DNA from: Nocardioides sp. Root140
GTDB taxonomy: Bacteria > Actinomycetota > Actinomycetes > Propionibacteriales > Nocardioidaceae
Assembly (NCBI RefSeq): GCF_001426745.1
Contig: NZ_LMFI01000003.1
Location: 142,592 to 206,591, forward strand
Length of the DNA: 64,000 nucleotides
Reading direction: 5' to 3'
Part shown: positions 17,227 through 25,403 of the stretch, one piece after another
Numbering within the stretch: the first letter of the stretch is position 1
How the letters are laid out: each line of letters starts with the position of its first letter
Notes under the pieces: model-generated
The model's input: only the letters and a program-made list of their open reading frames with translations
Told to the model about the DNA's origin: nothing
Databases searched by the model: none
Position numbers and translations under genes: made by a program

Positions 17227-19392
17227 TCAGCCGTGCGAGAACGTGATGGTCGGCAACACACGGCGCAGCCAGGCCGGCGACCACCACGCCGCCTTGCCGG
17301 TCAGGCGCAGCATGACCGGCAGCAGCACGAGCCGCACGAGGAAGGCGTCGAGGAGCACAGCGACGCCGAGCACGATGCCCATCTCCTTGGGGGGCAGCGG
17401 GCCGGAGAGGGCGAAGGTGAAGAACACCGCGACCATGACCGCGCCGGCGGCGAAGATGACCCGTCCAGAGTGGGCGAGCGAGCCGACCATCGCGTCCTTA
17501 GGGTCGCCCGAGTGCTCGTAGTGCTCCTTGGCCGACGCGAGCAGGAAGACCGTGTAGTCCATCGCGATCGCGAAGATCATGGCGAAGAAGAACACCGGGG
17601 CCCACGCGTCGAGGAAGCCCTGACTCTCAAAGCCGAAGAAGTCAGCGCCGATGCCTTCCTGGAAGACCAGGCGGGCCACGCCAAACGCAGCAGCCGTCGA
17701 CAGCAGGCTGGCCAGCGTGCCGAGCAACGAGATCAGCGGCGCCTGGAGCGCCACCAGCAACAGCAGGAACCCGAGCACGAGCACGACCCCGATCACGAGC
17801 GGCGTAGATTCGTCGAGCTGGGCCTTGAGGTCGAGGTTCTCCACCGCCGCGCCTCCGACTAGGGCGCTCGACGGCAGGTCGGCGCGCAGCCGGTCGACGG
17901 TGTCGTTGAGAGCGGGGTCGGACGGGTCGACGGTCGGCACGGCCTGGATCAGGACCAGTCCGCTGTCGTCGGCTGCCGGCATTGAGGGCATTGCTCCGGC
18001 GATGCCGGGGTCGGAGGCGAGCACGGTCTTCGCGGCGTCGGCGTCGGAGGCCTTCATCACGATCTGCAGCGTGCCGGGCGCACCTTCGCCGAACGACTCC
18101 TGGACGAGGTCGTAGCCGACGCGTGCGCTGGCGTCCTCGGGCAGGACCTTGATGGAGGGCATGGCGGTCTTGAGGCCGATGATGGGTGCGGCGAGTGCGA
18201 GCAGCACGATGAGCGCGCCCAGGCCCCAGACGAGGGGGCGCTTCCAGAGTCGCTCGCCCCATGCGGCGAACTTCGGGGAGCGGTGCTCCCCGGTCTTGAC
18301 CCAGGGCAGGGACAGCTTGTTGATCTTGTGGTCGAGCTTGAACAGCACCAGCGGGAGCAGGGTGAGTGTGGCGGCCAGGACGAAGACGACCGAGAGCATG
18401 ATCCCGCCGGCCATCGAGCGGAACGAGGGCGAGGGCACGAGCATCACGGCCGACAGCGAGATCAGGACGGTGGCGCCGGAGAGCAGGACGGCCTTGCCGG
18501 CGGTGTCCATGGTCTCGGCGATGGCCTGCTTGGCGGAGTTGCCCGAGCCCATGCGGGAGGCGCGGTAGCGGACGACGAGGAAAAGCGCGTAGTCGATGCC
18601 GAGCGCGAGGGCGAACATCATCGCGAAGTTCATCGCCCAGATGGAGACCGGGACGAGCTCATTGATGAGGACCAGGGAGCCGGCGGAGGCGACGAGGCCG
18701 GCGAGGGTCAGGATCAGGGGGAGGCCTGCGGCGACCAGGGCGCCGAAGGCGAGCACCAGGATCGCCATGGTGACGGGCCAGGAGACCATCTCGGACTTCA
18801 GCATGGCTTCGAGGTTGGCCTCGTTGAAGTCTGACCAGAGCAGCGAGGAGCCGGTCGGGTTGACCTGGATGCCCTCGACGGAAAGGTCCTGGAGGTCGCC
18901 CTTGACGTCGGTGGCGACCCGGACCATCTCGTTGGTGTCGGCACCCGCGCCCGCGAGGATGATCGCGGTGCTGCCGTCCTGGCTGATGGTCGCGCCGGGC
19001 ATCGGCGCGATCACGTCGGCGATGCGTGGTTCGGCTTCGAGCATCCGGGTGACCTGGGCGAGGACCTCGGCGCCGGGGCCCTCGGTGACGGGTCCGTCGG
19101 TGGAGTGCACGACGACCTGGATGGCCGAGGAGGCGTTGCCGCCGAAGCTCTTTTGGGCGAGCTCGCGTGCGGCGACGGACTCCGATCCGTCGGCCTGCCA
19201 GCCGGCGCCGGACAGGTTGTGCTCGACCTGGGGGGCGAAGGCGCCCAGGCCGACGATGAGCAGCAGCCAGACGCCGGTGACGAGCTTGGCGTGGTCGGTG
19301 ACCCACAGGCCGAGGCGGCCGAGGGGGCCGGGGCGGAAGCCGGGAGTGAAGTCGGGGGAGGCGCCCTTCGATCGGGCGGTGGTGGTGCTCAT
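17227..19392 (-). CDS. MMPL-family RND transporter
   Basis: 721 residues with two repeats of a helix, large extracytoplasmic domain and five helices, as in MmpL/HpnN exporters. The second helix bundles contain MMFALALGIDYALFLVVRYR and FAMIFAIAMDYTVFLLASA; the paired Asp-Tyr positions are the proton-relay sites of the family. Likely exports a lipid or hydrophobic thiol product. It lies between the DUF2892 cluster and the TauE gene on the same strand. Confidence 0.9.
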   Translation of the reverse strand: MSTTTARSKGASPDFTPGFRPGPLGRLGLWVTDHAKLVTGVWLLLIVGLGAFAPQVEHNLSGAGWQADGSESVAARELAQKSFGGNASSAIQVVVHSTDGPVTEGPGAEVLAQVTRMLEAEPRIADVIAPMPGATISQDGSTAIILAGAGADTNEMVRVATDVKGDLQDLSVEGIQVNPTGSSLLWSDFNEANLEAMLKSEMVSWPVTMAILVLAFGALVAAGLPLILTLAGLVASAGSLVLINELVPVSIWAMNFAMMFALALGIDYALFLVVRYRASRMGSGNSAKQAIAETMDTAGKAVLLSGATVLISLSAVMLVPSPSFRSMAGGIMLSVVFVLAATLTLLPLVLFKLDHKINKLSLPWVKTGEHRSPKFAAWGERLWKRPLVWGLGALIVLLALAAPIIGLKTAMPSIKVLPEDASARVGYDLVQESFGEGAPGTLQIVMKASDADAAKTVLASDPGIAGAMPSMPAADDSGLVLIQAVPTVDPSDPALNDTVDRLRADLPSSALVGGAAVENLDLKAQLDESTPLVIGVVLVLGFLLLLVALQAPLISLLGTLASLLSTAAAFGVARLVFQEGIGADFFGFESQGFLDAWAPVFFFAMIFAIAMDYTVFLLASAKEHYEHSGDPKDAMVGSLAHSGRVIFAAGAVMVAVFFTFALSGPLPPKEMGIVLGVAVLLDAFLVRLVLLPVMLRLTGKAAWWSPAWLRRVLPTITFSHG

Positions 19393-19430
19393 GAGTGTTC
19401 CGTTCGATGAGGGTTGAGCGGTGGGTGTGA

Positions 19431-20255
19431 TCAGAGAAGGGCGGGAGCCGCCCGGGCTGCCGTGTAGACGGCGACGCCGAGGACCAGGACGGCGAAGGCG
19501 GCCTGGAGGCGGTTGGTGCCGACACGGTCGGCGAGGCGTGCCCCTACAACGGCTGCTGCCGCCGACGTTGCGGTGAGGACGGCGACGGACGTCCAGTCCG
19601 GCGCGGCGTTAGAGCCGGCCCGGACGGTCAGCGCTGCGGCGCTGGTGATGGTGATGACCACCAGTGACGTGCCGGCGGCGTACTCCATCGGCAGCGCGAG
19701 GGCGAGCAGGAGGGCGGGAACGACGAGGAAGCCGCCGCCCACGCCCAGGAAGCCGGTCAGTGCCCCGACGACGGTCGCGGTCAGCAGCACCTTGAGGGCC
19801 CGGGGGCACTGGCAGGCGAAGGTCGGGCTGAACGTGATGATCGGGTCGTCCAGGGTGGGCCGCGCGACGTGCCGAGGGTCGTCTCCGCGACGGTGGCGTA
19901 GCTGGCGCCAGGCCAGCATCCCGCCGACCAGCAGCATCAAGGCGGCGAAGGCGGCCAACAGGATGTCCTCGGGGACCCGGATGGACGCCTCCGCTCCCGC
20001 CACCGCCCCGCCGATCGCGACCAGGCCGAAGACCAGGCCGTGGCCGAGCAGCACGTTGCCGGCGCGGTGTGCGGCGATCGCCCCGATCAGGGAGGTGACG
20101 CCGACGACCACCAGCGACCCGGTCGTCGCCTGGGAGGCGGACTGATCGAGCAGGTACACCAGCACCGGCACGGCCAGGATCGAGCCGCCGCCGCCGAGTG
20201 CTCCAAGGGACAGGCCGATGAGCGCGCCGGCGGCGACGGCGAGGAGCAGTGTCAT
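19431..20255 (-). CDS. TauE/SafE-family sulfite/sulfur-anion exporter
   Basis: 274 residues, about eight helices in two repeats: LIGLSLGALGGGGSILAVPVL and GALTGFLGVGGGFLVVPAL are the duplicated Gly-rich signatures. It probably exports sulfite or thiosulfate made by the neighbouring persulfide dioxygenase. One base separates its start from the stop of that gene, so the two are in one operon. Confidence 0.92.
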   Translation of the reverse strand: MTLLLAVAAGALIGLSLGALGGGGSILAVPVLVYLLDQSASQATTGSLVVVGVTSLIGAIAAHRAGNVLLGHGLVFGLVAIGGAVAGAEASIRVPEDILLAAFAALMLLVGGMLAWRQLRHRRGDDPRHVARPTLDDPIITFSPTFACQCPRALKVLLTATVVGALTGFLGVGGGFLVVPALLLALALPMEYAAGTSLVVITITSAAALTVRAGSNAAPDWTSVAVLTATSAAAAVVGARLADRVGTNRLQAAFAVLVLGVAVYTAARAAPALL

Positions 20256-20256
20256 A

Positions 20257-21747
20257 TCAGGCGTCGGGCCCGTCGGCGCCGTGGGTGGTGTCAGAGGAGT
20301 CGCCTTCGGGGCTCACCAGGTGCAGGCCGACCTTCTCGGCGTTCTCGAAGGAGTCGTCGACCGCGACCGGGGTGCGGCCGGCGGCGGCGACGAACGAGGC
20401 GGCGACCGAGGCGCGGTAGCCGCTGGCGCAGTGCACCCACACCTCACCGGTCGGCACCTCGCCGACGCGGCGGGGCAGCTCGTGGATCGGGATGTTGACC
20501 GCCCCGGCGATCGCTGCGCCCTCGTACTCGTCAGCGCGGCGCACGTCGAGCACGACGACGTCGCGGTGATGGCGCACCTGCGCCAGGTCGGCGAAGGTGG
20601 CGGTGGGAAAACTGCCGAGCTCACCGTCGGTCCAGTCCTGCGGACCGCCGGTGGCCTGGGCTGCGGGCCGGTCGATGCCGATCCGGACCAGCTCACGCTG
20701 GGCGGTGGCCACGTCCTCGGCGGTCTCGCCGAGCAGAGTCACGGCGGTGCCCCACTCGATCAGCCAGCCCAGGTAGGTCGAGAAGGCACCGTCGAGTCCG
20801 AAGTTGAACGCTCCAGGGGCATGCCCAGCGGCGAAGGCCTTGCGATTGCGCAGGTCCACCACCCACTCACCCGCGTCGATCCGGCGCCGCAGCTCGGTCG
20901 CGTCTGCCTCCTGCACCGGGGAGAGGTCGGGCGCGGAGGGACCGGCGGCGTTGGCGGGTCCCATGTGCACGTAGTACGCCGGCCAGGCACCGAGGCCGTC
21001 CAGCAACTCGCGGACGTAGGTCTCCTCGTCCTGGGTCAGGACCGGGTTCGAGCGCTTCTCCTCGCCGATCGTCGAGGCCGTGGCATCGGACTGCGTGGCC
21101 GAACAGAACGACCCGAACCCGTGAGTCGGGTAGACCTCGGCCTCGTCGGGCAGCTGCTCGGCGAGCTTGTGCGCCGATGCGTGCTGGTGACGCACCAGGG
21201 CGTCGGTGTGCTCCTCGCCGAGCAGGTCGGGTCGACCGGTGGCGCCGTAGAGCAGCGAGCCGCCGGTGAACACGGCGTACGGCTCCTCGCCGTCAGGCCC
21301 GTCGACAGAGAGCGCGTAGGACAGGTGGGTGAAGGTGTGACCGGGGGTGGCGATCGCACGGACGCGCATACGGTCGCCCACCTCGACGACCTCGCCGTCG
21401 GCGATCGAGGTGCGGTCGAAGGACACCTCGTCCTCGCCGTTGACCAGGTATGCCGCTCCGGTTGCCTGCGCGAGCGCCAGGCCACCGGTGACGTAGTCGT
21501 TGTGGATGTGGGTCTCGAAGACGTGGGTCAGTCGGACGCCGTCGGCCTCGAGCACCTCCAGCACCCGGTCGATGTCGCGCTGAGGGTCAATCACCAGGGC
21601 GGCTTCGCCGTCGTGGACCACGTAGGTGCGGTCCCCGAGCGATGAGGTCTCGAGGGTGCGGACGGTCAGTCCCTCGGCCGGCCGCTGCTGGGCCTCCTCG
21701 GTCGCCGAGGCCGGTGCGGGTGTCTCGGTGGTGGTGTCGTCAGTCAT
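20257..21747 (-). CDS. Persulfide dioxygenase-rhodanese fusion (MBL fold plus two rhodanese domains)
   Basis: 496 residues. The N-terminal ~230 form a metallo-beta-lactamase domain with ETHIHNDYVTGG (iron ligands) and ATPGHT, as in ETHE1-like persulfide dioxygenases that turn glutathione or bacillithiol persulfide into sulfite. The first rhodanese repeat (DLRNRKAFAAGHAPG) lacks an active-site Cys; the second has HCASGYRAS with the catalytic Cys. The ATG at 21747 is chosen over an upstream start. Ahead of the TauE exporter and behind a rhodanese gene. Confidence 0.93.
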   Translation of the reverse strand: MTDDTTTETPAPASATEEAQQRPAEGLTVRTLETSSLGDRTYVVHDGEAALVIDPQRDIDRVLEVLEADGVRLTHVFETHIHNDYVTGGLALAQATGAAYLVNGEDEVSFDRTSIADGEVVEVGDRMRVRAIATPGHTFTHLSYALSVDGPDGEEPYAVFTGGSLLYGATGRPDLLGEEHTDALVRHQHASAHKLAEQLPDEAEVYPTHGFGSFCSATQSDATASTIGEEKRSNPVLTQDEETYVRELLDGLGAWPAYYVHMGPANAAGPSAPDLSPVQEADATELRRRIDAGEWVVDLRNRKAFAAGHAPGAFNFGLDGAFSTYLGWLIEWGTAVTLLGETAEDVATAQRELVRIGIDRPAAQATGGPQDWTDGELGSFPTATFADLAQVRHHRDVVVLDVRRADEYEGAAIAGAVNIPIHELPRRVGEVPTGEVWVHCASGYRASVAASFVAAAGRTPVAVDDSFENAEKVGLHLVSPEGDSSDTTHGADGPDA

Positions 21748-21754
21748 GTTCGCC

Positions 21755-22057
21755 TCACTTCTCAATCGGTCGCCCGGAGCGGACCCAGGCGCTGGTGCCG
21801 CCGGCGACGTTGATCGCCTCGAAGCCGTTGGCGGTCAGGACGTCGGCCATCGCGCTGCTGCGGTTGCCAGAAGCGCACACCACGTGCACCGGTCGATTCC
21901 GCTCGATCTCGCCCAGCCGGGCTGTCAGCTGACCCATCGGGATGTTGGTCGCACCTGGCACGTGACCCTCGCGGAACTCCGCAGGCTCACGGACGTCGAC
22001 CACCGACGCGCCCTGATCGAGCGCCGCAGCGAGCTGGTCGATGGTGGTTTCACGCAT
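21755..22057 (-). CDS. Single-domain rhodanese sulfurtransferase
   Basis: 100 residues. Contains VVDVREPAEFREGHVPGATN and the active loop HVVCASGNRSS with the catalytic Cys. It would move sulfane sulfur to or from thiols in the cytoplasm. AGGAG lies nine to fourteen bases upstream of the ATG, and the gene is first in the leftward operon, eight bases before the dioxygenase gene. A CstR-type palindrome is about 42 bp upstream. Confidence 0.92.
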   Translation of the reverse strand: MRETTIDQLAAALDQGASVVDVREPAEFREGHVPGATNIPMGQLTARLGEIERNRPVHVVCASGNRSSAMADVLTANGFEAINVAGGTSAWVRSGRPIEK

Positions 22058-22098
22058 AGAGGGGACTCCTTTGCTGGCATGTCGAACTACCCAAACGC

Positions 22099-22155
22099 AA
22101 CCCCCGGGGGGGTTATGCCCAAACATTAACACATCCCCCAGGGGGGTTGTACAGT
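22099..22155. promoter_or_regulatory. Paired CstR/CsoR-type operators and rightward promoter
   Basis: Two G/C-tract palindromes lie between the divergent operons: AACCCCCGGGGGGGTT (22099-22114) and ATCCCCCAGGGGGGTT (22133-22148). They resemble the AT-flanked C-tract/G-tract operators of the CsoR/CstR family. TTAACA (22126-22131) and TACAGT (22150-22155), 18 bp apart, make a candidate promoter for the rightward genes with the second palindrome inside the spacer, so binding would block RNA polymerase. Confidence 0.8.
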
Positions 22156-22210
22156 TGTGGGTGCAGCCCAGCCACGGACCTCGTGATCGGTACCCGAGAG
22201 GAAGAGACCC

Positions 22211-22615
22211 ATGACGCAGTACACGCTCGAAACGACGGTGCGCCGCCCCTACGACGAGACCGTCGAGGCGGTGCGCGCTGAGCTCGCGACTGCGGGGTTC
22301 GGCATCCTCAGCGAGATCGACCTGAAGGCCACGCTGAAGGCCAAGCTCGACGTCGACGTCGCACCCCAGGTCATCCTGGGTGCCTGCCGCCCCCAGCTAG
22401 CGCACCAGGCATTACAGGCCGATCCCTCCATCGCCGCACTGCTGCCCTGCAACGTCGTCGTCCGCGCCCTCGACGACACCACCACGGTCGTCGAGGCCTT
22501 CGACCCCGACGCCATGATGTCCCTCGCCGGTCACGCCGGCGACACCCTCCGCACCGTCGCGACCGACGCACGACAGCGGCTGACCGCGGCCCTGGCCGCA
22601 CTGGAGAAGAACTGA
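22211..22615 (+). CDS. DUF302-domain protein
   Basis: 134 residues matching the small alpha-beta DUF302 fold (YTLETTVRRPYDETVEAVRAEL at the start, ILGACRPQLAHQAL with the usual Cys in the middle, LLPCNVVVR). Function unproven, though these proteins recur in sulfide and copper stress operons. AGAGGAAGAG precedes the ATG. The stop shares one base with the start of the CstR-like gene, so the repressor is co-translated. Confidence 0.9.
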   Translation: MTQYTLETTVRRPYDETVEAVRAELATAGFGILSEIDLKATLKAKLDVDVAPQVILGACRPQLAHQALQADPSIAALLPCNVVVRALDDTTTVVEAFDPDAMMSLAGHAGDTLRTVATDARQRLTAALAALEKN

Positions 22616-22881
22616 TGGACCTCGAACCCACCGAGATCAAGGCGATCATCACCCGCATGAAGCGCGCCAACGGGCACCTTGCCAGCGTGATCCGGATGAT
22701 GGAGGAAGGCTCTGACTGCGAGTCCGTCCTCACACAGTTGGCCGCCGTCAACAAGGCGCTCTCCCGCGCCGGCTACGCCATCGTCGCCACCGGCCTGCAG
22801 CAGTGCCTCACCGAGTCCGACGAGGGTCTTGACGACGTTGACGTCAAGAAGATGGAGAAGCTCTTTCTCGCCCTTGCCTGA
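22615..22881 (+). CDS. cstR: CsoR/CstR-family repressor, CstR (persulfide-sensing) type
   Basis: 88 residues, all-helical DUF156 fold. Cys35 (SDCESVLTQL) and Cys64 (LQQCLTESDEG) are present, while the His that completes the copper site in CsoR (in the segment just before the second Cys) is replaced (YAIVATGLQQC has none). Two Cys without the His is the CstR pattern, in which persulfides crosslink the thiols and release DNA. It should control both divergent operons through the two adjacent palindromes. Confidence 0.85.
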   Translation: MDLEPTEIKAIITRMKRANGHLASVIRMMEEGSDCESVLTQLAAVNKALSRAGYAIVATGLQQCLTESDEGLDDVDVKKMEKLFLALA

Positions 22882-22926
22882 GGCGGCCCCACCCGGCGCG
22901 CTGGGGTGCTATCGGGAGCGCATGTC

Positions 22927-23103
22927 CTAGTCGATCTTCTCGAGGCTCGGGGTGGACGCCGGGTCATCATTCTGCGAGTTGCCGTGGCGTCGGCGCCAAG
23001 CGACCGTCAGTGCCCCGAGCAGGATGACTGCGGGCAACAGCCAGTCCGGCGCCGCGGCGGCCCACGTCGCGACCGTCTGTTGGGCGGTGAACTCCAATTC
23101 CAC
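22927..23103 (-). CDS. Small single-helix membrane protein, unknown
   Basis: 58 residues read from a GTG start. It has an acidic, hydrophobic start (VELEFTAQQTVATWAAAAPD), one transmembrane helix (WLLPAVILLGALTVAW), a basic RRRHGN stop-transfer and a polar C-terminus ending LEKID. No family is recognised. AAGGCG upstream is a weak ribosome site. It lies converging on the cstR gene, just inside element copy 2. Confidence is limited by size. Confidence 0.45.
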   Translation of the reverse strand: MELEFTAQQTVATWAAAAPDWLLPAVILLGALTVAWRRRHGNSQNDDPASTPSLEKID

Positions 23104-23161
23104 GTGCGACGCCTTGCTGAGCCCTTCGCCAGGGCTTGCCCGCGACGACGCGGAGGCGCAA

Positions 23162-23190
23162 CGAGGGCCCCGGCTAAGCCAGGGCCCTCG
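23162..23190. terminator. Hairpin ahead of element copy 2
   Basis: CGAGGGCCC (23162-23170) pairs with GGGCCCTCG (23182-23190), with an inner GGC/GCC helix and a TAA loop. No U-tract. A related but rearranged hairpin with the same outer arm (CGAGGGC) precedes copy 3. Confidence 0.55.
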
Positions 23191-23203
23191 GTACCCGAAC
23201 GGC

Positions 23204-23315
23204 GAGTTCGAGCTTTACGTGCACAAGTGACTATATGTCGTAGTACTGACTGACTGACCCATGCTGACCTGCGCAAACGTCGAGGATGTTCGACTACTTG
23301 TACCACGTTTGTAAC
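23204..23315 (+). repeat. 81-bp dispersed element, copy 2, with 5' tag
   Basis: The tag GAGTTCGAGCTTTACGTG (23204-23221) is followed by CACAAGTGACTAT, the 50-bp core (23235-23284), a 13-base spacer and TTGTACCACGTTTGTAAC (23298-23315). Core and tag are identical to copy 3. A small hairpin (GCCCTGAC/GTCAGGGC, 23323-23344) follows. This copy separates the sulfur block from the hydrolase/ABC block. Confidence 0.88.
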
Positions 23316-23433
23316 GACCGTGGCCCTGACTGTCCGGTCAGGGCTCGTGAGCGAGGTCAGTTGGCGCGCGGCCACCCCGAAGTGCTCGCAGGCCGTCGAG
23401 GAGGCGATCAATGACTTAGCCACCGCCCTGCAG

Positions 23434-24294
23434 CTACCAGTCGGAGCCGCCAAGGTCCGTGGCCGGCCCGAGTTGAGTCCGCCGTCGCATTGCTCGAGTG
23501 AGAAGCTGTGCGGCCAGACGGGGGTCGTCGACTTCGAGCGACACTGCGGTGACTTCGCGGCTGCGGCGCCCGGTGAAGCTGCGCCACGGCGCGGGTTCGA
23601 CCAAGTCGATGTCGAGGTTCGTGCCACCGCCTGAGCCGCCGAGCATGAGGCGGCCCTCGGAACCGAGCCCTCGCCGTCGCGGTGACACGTGCCCGATCCG
23701 GTCGAGCGGGACTCGTAAGGTCACGACAGTGGCGTTCCGCAGGACGAGCTCGTCGCCGGTGATCAGGTGAGGGTGCGTGCGTTGAGCGGCCCACCAGGCC
23801 AGGAGCCAGACCGCACCATAGGCAGAGAGTGCGAACGCCACCCATTGCAGCCAGGACCCGGCCCCCAGGCGGTGCCAGGGGAGGATGAGGTGGACGGCGA
23901 GCAGCTCGATTACGCACACCACCCCGATCATCAGGTAGACGCCACCTCGCCCGGCGGCGTAGGAGATCGTCACGTCCTCTGGGTTTTCGGTAGCGGTGCG
24001 GCTGCGGACCAGCAAACACAGCGCGCGAAGCTGACCGAGTTCGAGCAGCACCAGCGTGGCGATCGGGCCCGGCAGGATCGCGCGCACCGCAGCTGTGACC
24101 CGGTCGCCGCGGGACGTACGCGCCGCCCGCCACGCAACGGTCAAGATCACGGCGGCCAAGGCGGCCTCGACTGCGAGGAAGACGCCGACTGCGGCACCGA
24201 GACTGACCCGCCCGACAAACAGCAGCACCACTTCGGCGGCCACCACGGCGACGGCGGCGCCCCGCGCGAAGCGAGCCAAATGGTGATAACTCAC
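23434..24294 (-). CDS. Membrane protein with C-terminal PH-like domain
   Basis: 286 residues. Six hydrophobic helices occupy the first ~185 residues in pairs; the soluble C-terminus (THPHLITGDELVLRNATVVT ... VSLEVDDPRLAAQLLTRAM) resembles a bacterial pleckstrin-homology-like fold. GTG start. No function known. The end of the gene is about 120 bp from element copy 2, in a stretch where nothing else was recognised. Transcribed toward the element. Confidence 0.65.
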   Translation of the reverse strand: MSYHHLARFARGAAVAVVAAEVVLLFVGRVSLGAAVGVFLAVEAALAAVILTVAWRAARTSRGDRVTAAVRAILPGPIATLVLLELGQLRALCLLVRSRTATENPEDVTISYAAGRGGVYLMIGVVCVIELLAVHLILPWHRLGAGSWLQWVAFALSAYGAVWLLAWWAAQRTHPHLITGDELVLRNATVVTLRVPLDRIGHVSPRRRGLGSEGRLMLGGSGGGTNLDIDLVEPAPWRSFTGRRSREVTAVSLEVDDPRLAAQLLTRAMRRRTQLGPATDLGGSDW

Positions 24295-24397
24295 ATTGCT
24301 CTCCGGGTGACTTGGGACTTTACCGGGTCGTCCTTCGCGATCGTGGACCGGCCAGGAGTCGGCGATGGGGATCGCCCTGTGCCTCGAGGCTTGAGCG

Positions 24398-25297
24398 CTA
24401 TGCAGAGTCGGCCAGCTCTCGAACGGCGTGTGCCACTTGCGGCCACAACGGCTCAGGCAGGTCGTGCCCGACCCCGGGCCACGTGATCATCCGTGCTCCG
24501 CTGATGCGGGCAGCGGTGGCGCGTCCGGCCGAAAGACGCAGGATCGGGTCCGCGTCCCCGTGCATCACGAGGGTCGGTTTGTTCAGCTTCGGCAGCCGCG
24601 GACCGTGCCACTGGGCACCGATCTGGCGACTTTGCGCCTTGCTGTCGCGGGGCCCGCTGTCTACCTCACGCTCGATCCACTCCCGCGCTGCGGCCTCGTC
24701 GAACGGGTATGCCGGGGAAGCCACTCCCCGCGCCACAGCAAGGCTCGCAGCGATGTCACCCTCGCGACCCTCGGGGAACTTCGTGCGGGCCAGTCGGGCG
24801 AGCAGTCCGAAGCGCAGATAGCGGGCCACCTTAACGCCGGACACGTCGCTGGGCAGCGCGGCAGAGGACACCACGCTCAGAACCCGGTCAGGATGGCGAA
24901 GAGCGACGCGTTGGGCGATGGCACCACCCAGGGAGTGACCGAAAACGTGCGCGGCCGACCAGCCGAGATCATCGAGGACGGCGACAGCGTCGTCGGTCAT
25001 GTCCTCGGCGGTGTAGGCGTCCCCGCGCTTGCGAAACAGAGCGGTGACCGGGTTGGTGACACTGACATCCGGCATCCGGGTGGACTGGCCCGCGTCGCGC
25101 TGGTCGTAGCGCACCACTTGGAAGCCCTCCTCTGCGAAGCTCCGGCACAGCCCGGCCGGCCACCAGAACCGTGACGTTCCCAATCCCATGACCAGCAGCA
25201 ACGGGTCCCCTTGGGACCCGACGAGCTGGTCCCAGGCGATCTCCACCTCTCCATTGCGGGCGTATCGCGTCCGGCTCCACTCAACAGCACCGACCAT
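24398..25297 (-). CDS. Alpha/beta hydrolase
   Basis: 299 residues. Oxyanion region LLVMGLGTSRFWW, VVRYDQRDAGQST, nucleophile elbow GHSLGGAIAQ, acid in MHGDADPI and a final GVGHDLPEP His complete the triad. Similar enzymes hydrolyse esters or lactones; substrate unknown. ATG 25297 is chosen. Divergent from a TetR gene with two shared palindromes between them, so it is probably substrate-induced. Confidence 0.9.
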   Translation of the reverse strand: MVGAVEWSRTRYARNGEVEIAWDQLVGSQGDPLLLVMGLGTSRFWWPAGLCRSFAEEGFQVVRYDQRDAGQSTRMPDVSVTNPVTALFRKRGDAYTAEDMTDDAVAVLDDLGWSAAHVFGHSLGGAIAQRVALRHPDRVLSVVSSAALPSDVSGVKVARYLRFGLLARLARTKFPEGREGDIAASLAVARGVASPAYPFDEAAAREWIEREVDSGPRDSKAQSRQIGAQWHGPRLPKLNKPTLVMHGDADPILRLSAGRATAARISGARMITWPGVGHDLPEPLWPQVAHAVRELADSA

Positions 25298-25315
25298 CAG
25301 AGCGCTCCCTTCATT

Positions 25316-25371
25316 CGCGAACGACGTTCGCGTCATTGGCCACGATAGAGTTTGCGTACGATGTTCGCAAA
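25316..25371. promoter_or_regulatory. Two TetR-type operators between hydrolase and regulator
   Basis: CGCGAACGACGTTCGCG (25316-25332) is a perfect palindrome around GAC. TTTGCGTACGATGTTCGCAAA (25351-25371) is a second, near-perfect palindrome with the same GCG-AC-GA half pattern. Both lie between divergent starts at 25297 and 25404. Confidence 0.75.
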
Positions 25372-25403
25372 ATTGGGGATCGGTCCGAGGAGGGGGTTGT
25401 GAC

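Noticed and set aside
20257..21747. A beta-lactamase resistance gene
   Set aside because: The metal motif ETHIHNDYVTGG and fused rhodanese domains fit persulfide dioxygenase, not a beta-lactam hydrolase.
23341..23433. A plus-strand gene after copy 2 (SWRAATPKCSQAVEEAINDL)
   Set aside because: Short, without family or ribosome site, and overlapping the 3' end of the opposite membrane protein gene.
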